Under the pieces are notes generated by a model. The model was not told where the DNA came from. It made no database searches and saw only the letters and a program-made list of their open reading frames with translations. A DNA stretch of 64,000 nucleotides from an uncultured Polaribacter sp. (GTDB lineage: Bacteria; Bacteroidota; Bacteroidia; Flavobacteriales; Flavobacteriaceae): NCBI GenBank assembly GCA_947497755.1, contig CANMHT010000004.1:62001-126000 (forward strand), in the 5' to 3' direction. This document shows, piece after piece, positions 59,361 to 64,000 of the stretch (positions are counted from its first letter, which is position 1; every line of letters begins with the position of its first letter). Made by a program: the position numbers and the translations under genes.

Positions 59361-59813
59361 ATGAAGAACGAAATGATTTCACGACTAATAGTTTTAGTAA
59401 TATTGTTTCAAATATCAATATTAAGTTGTGATATGAAAAATGACAAAACGTTGAGTATAGACAACATTGAACTTTTCCAAAAAAATATTGAATACCCTTA
59501 TAAAGCATCCGAAAAAAGGAAGGTGCTTATCCTTGATAATATGAATAAACTAAAAAAGGGTATGACCAAGGAAGAAGTAATCAACTTAATGACTCAACCT
59601 GACGAAGTTAACTTAACCTATAAGTTCATTAAGACTAAATCTAATAATGTGATTGGATTTTCGTTAGTATATATCCTTAAACGAGATATGCATTTAGGTA
59701 GTTTTCTTGAAAAAAAAGAACAACTTCTACGAATTCATTTTGATAACTCTGGGAAACTTACTTGGTCTTATTCTCAGGGAATTGGTGAATTTAATGCAAT
59801 TGAAAAAAAGTAA
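59361..59813 (+). CDS. BamE/SmpA-like lipoprotein
   Basis: 150 residues with a lipobox ending ILSC. The segment MNKLKKGMTKEEVINLMTQP fits the SmpA/OmlA-type domain also found in BamE and in many stand-alone lipoproteins. It ends LTWSYSQGIGEF. It is probably an envelope lipoprotein; no beta-barrel assembly genes are near, so a Bam role is not implied. Confidence 0.75.
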   Translation: MKNEMISRLIVLVILFQISILSCDMKNDKTLSIDNIELFQKNIEYPYKASEKRKVLILDNMNKLKKGMTKEEVINLMTQPDEVNLTYKFIKTKSNNVIGFSLVYILKRDMHLGSFLEKKEQLLRIHFDNSGKLTWSYSQGIGEFNAIEKK

Positions 59814-59828
59814 AACACCATATAACAA

Positions 59829-59957
59829 TTAACAATGTATAGAAATATAACGATTTAAGCTAAAGAAAAGAACAAAATAAAGGTCTTAATCAAACTGAAA
59901 ATTAGTAAGTAAAATCAGTTACTTTATATATACAAGACCATTGACTATAAGTTGAAA
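59829..59957 (+). repeat. Inter-gene element, family E, copy 2
   Basis: TAACAATGTATAGAAATATA, ACGATTTAAGCTAAAGAAAAG, AAAATAAAGGTC, ending ACAAGACCATTGACTATAAG, GTTG, directly before the ATG at 59959. Confidence 0.6.
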
Positions 59958-59958
59958 A

Positions 59959-60693
59959 ATGAAAATAAAAGAAATTTTAAAAATTGTTAACCACAGACCT
60001 TGGAAACTTCCAAAATCAGATTGGAAATTTTATCAAGAATGGAATAATGCAATTTTTCTTCATTGGCATGTTGATAAAACAGAACTACGAAAATTTGTTC
60101 CTAAAGAAATCGAAATTGATTTGTTTAATGGAGAACCTTGGGTCTCTTTGGTGGCGTTTAGAATGGAGAAAATAAGGCCAAAATATTTACCATCCTTCCC
60201 TCCTATTTCTGACTTTGACGAAATAAACATTAGGACTTATGTAAAATACAACGGAAAACCTGGTGTATTTTTTTTAAGCATTGAAGGAGGAACTGATTTG
60301 TCTTGTAAAATTGCTAAAGGGATTTCAGAATTACCATACAGATATTCAAAAATAAAAAGAACGTCTAATAAGTACATTTCTGAAAACAGAGAATTTAAAG
60401 ATAAGTTTGAAATTGACTATAAAATCGGAAACAAACTTGAAAATAAAGAAGAAATTGACCTTTGGTTAACTGAAAGATATGCTTTGTTTCAAAATACGGA
60501 TAGAGCAGTAAACGGATTTGAAATACATCACGTTGAGTGGCCAATTAATCACGTAGAATTGAAAAATATAACCGTGAATTATAAGAGATTTAACAAACTA
60601 ATCAATAACACCCCTGATAAAATAGCTTATTCGAAAGGAGTTGAAGTTATAGCTTGGGGAAAAGAGAAAAGATTTAGTTTGGATTTAAAATAA
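59959..60693 (+). CDS. DUF2071 (YqjF-like) protein
   Basis: 244 residues, no signal peptide. The family signature is clear: NAIFLHWHVDKTELRKFVP, GEPWVSLVAFRMEKIRP, FDEINIRTYVKYNGKPGVFF, and the late GFEIHHVEWPINHVEL. DUF2071 proteins adopt an acetoacetate decarboxylase-like fold and their function is largely unknown. Cytoplasmic. Confidence 0.92.
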   Translation: MKIKEILKIVNHRPWKLPKSDWKFYQEWNNAIFLHWHVDKTELRKFVPKEIEIDLFNGEPWVSLVAFRMEKIRPKYLPSFPPISDFDEINIRTYVKYNGKPGVFFLSIEGGTDLSCKIAKGISELPYRYSKIKRTSNKYISENREFKDKFEIDYKIGNKLENKEEIDLWLTERYALFQNTDRAVNGFEIHHVEWPINHVELKNITVNYKRFNKLINNTPDKIAYSKGVEVIAWGKEKRFSLDLK

Positions 60694-60699
60694 TGAGTT

Positions 60700-60815
60700 T
60701 TCAAATCGCGATTGTAATTGAATACATCCAAATGAAGGTAATTATGAAATTTGCTAATTTTAGTGTTTAAATACGTAACGAAATTATATACTATACCGTT
60801 GTAGGTAATTTGAAA
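60700..60815 (+). repeat. Inter-gene element, family F, copy 1
   Basis: TTCAAATCGCGATTGTAATTG at the left, ATACGTAACGAAATTATATA and ACCGTTGTAGGTAATTTG at the right; the last 22 bases recur in other elements and end 2 bp before the ATG. Confidence 0.6.
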
Positions 60816-60816
60816 A

Positions 60817-61890
60817 ATGACGAAAAACATACTTTTAATATTCCTAATTATTACAATCAAATTGCATTGTCAAAAAATCAATATTTCGGAATTGAATGGA
60901 GATTGGATAAAATATAAGATTGAGATGAAGGATAGCAGTAGTTTAATTGATCGTTTCTTGACTGACTCTTCATACGTTAAATACAGTTTTAAAAAATCAG
61001 AAATGTGTAACAATGGAAATCCAACTCATCAAATAAGTGAGGTTTGTTTTCCTTTTTCAATAAATCAAAATTTCATTCAAACATCCTCCACTTCTGGTTA
61101 CGAAATAGAAAGAATAAAAAATGACACCCTAATTCTTTGTGAAAGAATAAGCGGAATGGAAAATGATAAGTTAAAGAGGTTATATTTTGTTAGAGAACAA
61201 AAGTTATTTAATGAAATCAAAGAAGAAAAGGCAGGTAGTAAAAATCAAACTGCAAATAAATTTTACACACCAACTTTAAAATCTAGTTTAATGCTTGAAT
61301 TGAATAAGGCATTTAAAAATAAGCATAGTAATTTTAAAGTTAAAGGAGTAATCACAATTGACTTAAAAAACAAGAAGATAATCACTGTAATCAATTACTC
61401 TAACACATCTGACTCAAGTAAAGTAAAACGAATTAAAAAGGTAATTAACAAATCTTATAAACTTTGGAAGTTAAACAGATTCAAACACCTAGAAACATTA
61501 GAAATGCCTTTTGTTCTAAAAGATGAAAAAGCCAAAACTTTTCGTGGAATTTCAATGACGTTTTTTACAGATTCATTTTACCAATTAGACCATTTTTATG
61601 GTGGTGATACTAGAGTAATTCAAAAAGCTGGTGAATACTTCAATAAAGGAATAAAATCATATCAGAATAAAGACTATGAAAACTCCATTAAAAACTTTAC
61701 TAAAAGCTATGAGTTAGACCCAAAAAACATAGATGCACTCTATAATAGAGCAGCTATTTACTTTAAAACTGGGGAACTAGAATCAGCCTGTAAAGATTGG
61801 AATGAATTATCTAAACTCGGACAGAAAAGAGGAATTGAATTATTAAAAAATAACTGTAAAAAAACTACCTACAATAATGGCTATAAGTAA
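60817..61890 (+). CDS. Secreted TPR protein, unknown
   Basis: 357 residues with a signal peptide (ending LHCQ). The middle has a beta-rich region (KIITVINYSNTSDSSKVKRI). The last ~75 residues hold two TPR repeats (AGEYFNKGIKSYQNKDYENS, IKNFTKSYELDPKNIDALY, NRAAIYFKTGELESACKDW). The C-terminal tail TTYNNGYK and the stop are encoded by the left arm of an inter-gene element. No enzymatic motif. Confidence 0.75.
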   Translation: MTKNILLIFLIITIKLHCQKINISELNGDWIKYKIEMKDSSSLIDRFLTDSSYVKYSFKKSEMCNNGNPTHQISEVCFPFSINQNFIQTSSTSGYEIERIKNDTLILCERISGMENDKLKRLYFVREQKLFNEIKEEKAGSKNQTANKFYTPTLKSSLMLELNKAFKNKHSNFKVKGVITIDLKNKKIITVINYSNTSDSSKVKRIKKVINKSYKLWKLNRFKHLETLEMPFVLKDEKAKTFRGISMTFFTDSFYQLDHFYGGDTRVIQKAGEYFNKGIKSYQNKDYENSIKNFTKSYELDPKNIDALYNRAAIYFKTGELESACKDWNELSKLGQKRGIELLKNNCKKTTYNNGYK

Positions 61891-62007
61891 TTGTTTATTC
61901 TCGCCTACTTCTGAAAATTCTCTCGGATTTTCTGTTTAGTTTGTATTTACTAATTTAGATGTTCAAAAACGTAAAGAAATCATATACAAAAAATCGCTTT
62001 TAATTTG
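61867..62007 (+). repeat. Inter-gene element, family F, copy 2
   Basis: ACAATAATGGCTATAAGTAA overlaps the preceding gene's last codons; inside lies GAAAAT...ATTTTC, then CGTAAAGAAATCATATACAA and CGCTTTTAATTTG. Confidence 0.65.
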
Positions 62008-62592
62008 AAAATCAAGAAACTAGAAACAAAACTATTAATCAGAATTGGAATTCTGATTTTAATAATCGATATCTTACTTATGAAGTTTTGGATTAGTACC
62101 ATTAAACCTGATATATTAATGTCTTTTGGAGTTGAATCTTACAGGTATCAAATATTTGGAGTAAATATTCTCATTGGAATTATTATTTTCTTTATTAAAA
62201 AAAGACTTTCGATTTTACTTTTTATTAATACATTCGTTTGTTATTGGATATTTTCATTTTTCTGGAATTCTTGGATTGAGAATCATCCATACTCACAGAC
62301 AAACTATTATTTTAAAATTGAAAACAGAAATTTGAAGTTAAGTATTTCAGAAAATCCAAACACATATGGAATTTATGAATTAGATGCTAATTCGACTGAT
62401 TCTTTAAAAATAATTGAAATGGGAATGAATGAAAAAAGAGGTGATAGTATTGTTCTAAAATGGTGGAATGGAGAAATTCAAGAAATGTACTTTTATAATA
62501 ATACATTATTCGGTTTACCTAAATTTCCTAATGAAATTCAACTACATAAAAAAGAAAAAACAGAGATACAACAAACATCTAAAACACATTAA
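62005..62592 (+). CDS. Membrane protein of unknown function with a non-ATG start
   Basis: 195 residues if it starts at the TTG at 62005; the next ATG would remove the first span. Three spans (about 8-28, 50-64, 70-88: LIRIGILILIIDILLMKFWI; NILIGIIIFFI; LLFINTFVCYWIFSFF) precede a soluble domain. In sister elements this position (AATTTGAAAAATG) supplies ATG; here it reads ATC, so the start may have been lost and replaced by TTG. Confidence 0.62.
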   Translation: MKIKKLETKLLIRIGILILIIDILLMKFWISTIKPDILMSFGVESYRYQIFGVNILIGIIIFFIKKRLSILLFINTFVCYWIFSFFWNSWIENHPYSQTNYYFKIENRNLKLSISENPNTYGIYELDANSTDSLKIIEMGMNEKRGDSIVLKWWNGEIQEMYFYNNTLFGLPKFPNEIQLHKKEKTEIQQTSKTH

Positions 62593-62641
62593 AATACAGT
62601 TTATTCAAAACCACTCTGTATAAAATTTAAAATCTGGATAA

Positions 62642-62815
62642 ATGAGAGTTTATAAGTTAATAGGAATTTTGATTTTTTCAACTGGACTTTTAGTGCTGTT
62701 TTATAAAAAAAGCGGATTTTATGGTTTTGGTGGATATATTGATAAATCGTGGGAAAACATAATTATTAGCTCAATTCTAATCGGAATCGGTATATTAATA
62801 TTGAAAAAACGTTAA
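62642..62815 (+). CDS. Very small membrane protein, unknown
   Basis: 57 residues: MRVYKLIGILIFSTGLLVLF forms one span, then a Gly/Tyr/Phe loop (KKSGFYGFGGYIDKSWEN) and a second span (IIISSILIGIGILIL) ending KKR. The two-span topology and positive end make chance unlikely. Confidence 0.55.
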   Translation: MRVYKLIGILIFSTGLLVLFYKKSGFYGFGGYIDKSWENIIISSILIGIGILILKKR

Positions 62816-62868
62816 CACTCATTTATGCAAAAAAGAAGAAACCTAATTATAAAGAATCTGAATACAGA

Positions 62869-63018
62869 ATGTTAGGAAACGAGTTAATGAAAATTGGTGG
62901 ATTTTGGCAAATTGATTTTGGTGGAATTGCAACAGTCAATATTCCTAAAAATGTTCAGTTTGATATTGAACAATTAGCGAAAATGTTGGATTTGTATTTA
63001 GTCGAAATAATTGATTAA
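62869..63018 (+). pseudogene. Probable 3' fragment of a gene
   Basis: The frame has coding character through MLGNELMKIGGFWQIDFGG and IEQLAKMLDLYLVEIID and is open further upstream to about 62803 without an ATG (KKPNYKESEYR). It looks like the C-terminal part of a longer protein whose start was lost. An alternative is a 49-residue protein starting at 62869. Confidence 0.4.
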
Positions 63019-63028
63019 TAAATGCCAG

Positions 63029-63110
63029 CAGGTAACAACAGCTATTATTTATAATGCTAAAATGTAAAGAAATCATATACAAAACAATCAGCGGTAATTA
63101 AATGATAAAT
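63029..63110 (+). repeat. Inter-gene element, family F, copy 3
   Basis: GTAACAACAGCTATTATTTAT and AATGTAAAGAAATCATATAC then AATCAGCGGTAATTAAATG; the second block also occurs at 61971. Confidence 0.55.
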
Positions 63111-63121
63111 CAAATTAAACA

Positions 63122-63589
63122 ATGAAAATTAGCCTGTATAACGAAAAAGAACAATTTGAGATCAAGTCATTGATAGAAGAAATAGCAAAAGAGTTTAAAG
63201 AACCAATAATAGCATCAAATTCATCCTTTAAGAATAACTTTGACAAGTTATGGTTGCTAAAGAATAAGGAATTATTGATTGGTACAATTGGAGTAATACG
63301 ACTTAAGAATAATAATGCCATTTTAAAAAGTATGTTTGTTAAAAAAGAATATCGAGGCAAAAGTTATGGTGTGTCATCATCATTGATTCAAACAGCAATA
63401 GATTGGTTACGAAATGAAAAAATTGATAGCGTATACCTTGGTACAATGACCCAATTTAAAGCTGCGCAAAAATTCTACACTAAAAATGGATTTCGTAAAA
63501 TTGATTCCACAGAGCTACCAGTTGATTTTATCAATAACCCATTAGATAAGCTTTACTATAGAATGGATTTAACAATAGAAAATAATTGA
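63122..63589 (+). CDS. GNAT-family N-acetyltransferase
   Basis: 155 residues, no signal peptide. Acetyl-CoA-binding region AILKSMFVKKEYRGKSYGVS (R-G-x-x-x-G), followed by AIDWLRNEKIDSVYLGTMTQ and KAAQKFYTKNGFRKIDS, the standard GNAT order. Substrate unknown. One of the few recognisable enzymes in the right-hand array. Confidence 0.9.
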   Translation: MKISLYNEKEQFEIKSLIEEIAKEFKEPIIASNSSFKNNFDKLWLLKNKELLIGTIGVIRLKNNNAILKSMFVKKEYRGKSYGVSSSLIQTAIDWLRNEKIDSVYLGTMTQFKAAQKFYTKNGFRKIDSTELPVDFINNPLDKLYYRMDLTIENN

Positions 63590-63618
63590 TAAAGTAGTAA
63601 AAAGACATTTTTGAAGTA

Positions 63619-63668
63619 AACAACTAGAACTAACTATTGCGATAAGTAACTGCTACTACTCACCTATT
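63619..63668 (+). repeat. Inter-gene element, left half
   Basis: CAACTAGAACTAACTATTGC, GATAAGTAACTGC, CTCACCTA resembles the left half of the element at 61867. Confidence 0.4.
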
Positions 63669-63737
63669 TTAAAATATAACTTTTGAATAAATCACTAATT
63701 TTATCAATAAACGAAAAAAATAAATAGTAAACTATAT

Positions 63738-63935
63738 ATGAACAAATTAGAAAGACGCTTAAAAGGATTTTACAAATACAAAAAACGATTAAAAAACTAT
63801 GATAGATCTGATAGTTATGTCTTAAAAACAACTGGAAAACCTTGTAGTTGTTATCTGTGTAGCCCAAAAGATGAAAAACCAAAATACCAACCCTCAAAAA
63901 ATAAAGCACATCATTCTATTAAGTTTGACGATTAG
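63738..63935 (+). CDS. Small Cys-rich protein, unknown
   Basis: 65 residues, basic, with a Cys cluster CSCYLCSPKDE after SYVLKTTGKP, typical of a conserved small Bacteroidota family whose role I do not know. The clustered Cys could bind zinc. A start codon at 63990 (ATGAAAAATAT) suggests another gene begins just before the window edge. Confidence 0.65.
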   Translation: MNKLERRLKGFYKYKKRLKNYDRSDSYVLKTTGKPCSCYLCSPKDEKPKYQPSKNKAHHSIKFDD

Positions 63936-64000
63936 ATATAAAATACTATCTTTCTCCTTCCCTAATTACTAATTATAGTTGCTTATACAATGAAAAATAT

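Noticed and set aside
36580..64000. A CRISPR array
   Set aside because: The repeats are longer than CRISPR repeats, vary in sequence, and are separated by whole genes rather than spacers.
36580..64000. A classical class 1 integron
   Set aside because: No intI, sul or qac gene is visible, most right ends do not fit GTTRRRY strictly, and the gap elements are longer than most cassette sites. The resemblance is therefore listed as a hypothesis only.
30257..64000. A prophage or conjugative element
   Set aside because: No capsid, terminase, portal, relaxase or conjugation genes, and no recombinase or transposase, are seen in the window.

Overview
The window is from a low-GC (roughly 30% G+C) member of the Bacteroidota, almost certainly a flavobacterium (Flavobacteriaceae-type). 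The signs are promoters with a TAnnTTTG -7 box instead of a TATAAT box, no Shine-Dalgarno sequences, many short lipoboxes ending in SC, a type IX secretion C-terminal sorting domain, a bacillithiol-system YtxJ protein, a TonB-type outer-membrane barrel with an N-terminal carboxypeptidase-like domain, and LytS/LytTR two-component pairs. The genus cannot be fixed from this sequence.

Region 1 (1-18.1 kb) is built around three tandem modules, each an exported protein followed upstream by a LytTR response regulator and a LytS-type histidine kinase, all on the minus strand (765-3873, 3987-6773, 9961-12871). Two of the exported proteins are paralogous esterase-fold proteins with C-terminal TPRs and the third is a leucine-rich-repeat lipoprotein. 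Between and beside the modules lie plus-strand genes for an ankyrin protein plus outer-membrane barrel, a DUF6624 protein plus an NTF2-like protein, and a large secreted T9SS cargo protein. Three copies of a site with 10/20-bp periodicity lie upstream of the units of module 1 and are my candidate LytTR operator.

Region 2 (18.4-30.3 kb) is ordinary core genome: ytxJ, clpB, a histidine phosphatase, an OmpW-type porin with a well-placed TGAC-N4-GTCA palindrome, smpB, a UbiA prenyltransferase, maf, a transketolase C-terminal half, a small barrel, an FKBP lipoprotein, an S4 protein, a phosphoribosyltransferase, aroK, and tRNA-Lys and tRNA-Leu.

Region 3 (30.3-64 kb), starting just after the tRNA genes, is accessory. 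It holds a nuclease, three class C beta-lactamase-like serine hydrolases, AraC regulators, an SDR/AraC/amidohydrolase stretch and about thirty small, mostly unrecognised membrane or exported proteins. From 36.6 kb to the end every gene is on the plus strand. Many of the small genes are separated by related 100-160 bp non-coding elements whose ends are inverted repeats, with a hairpin just before the next start codon. In three copies that hairpin keeps its pairing while its bases differ. In three places the element supplies the last codons of the upstream gene. This looks like an array of one-gene cassettes with attC-like folded sites, but no integrase is in the window. Two other dispersed repeats (here called R1 and R2) occur in the same region. 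At least four genes here are broken by a single in-frame stop or by single-base changes in homopolymer runs, which fits an island in turnover.
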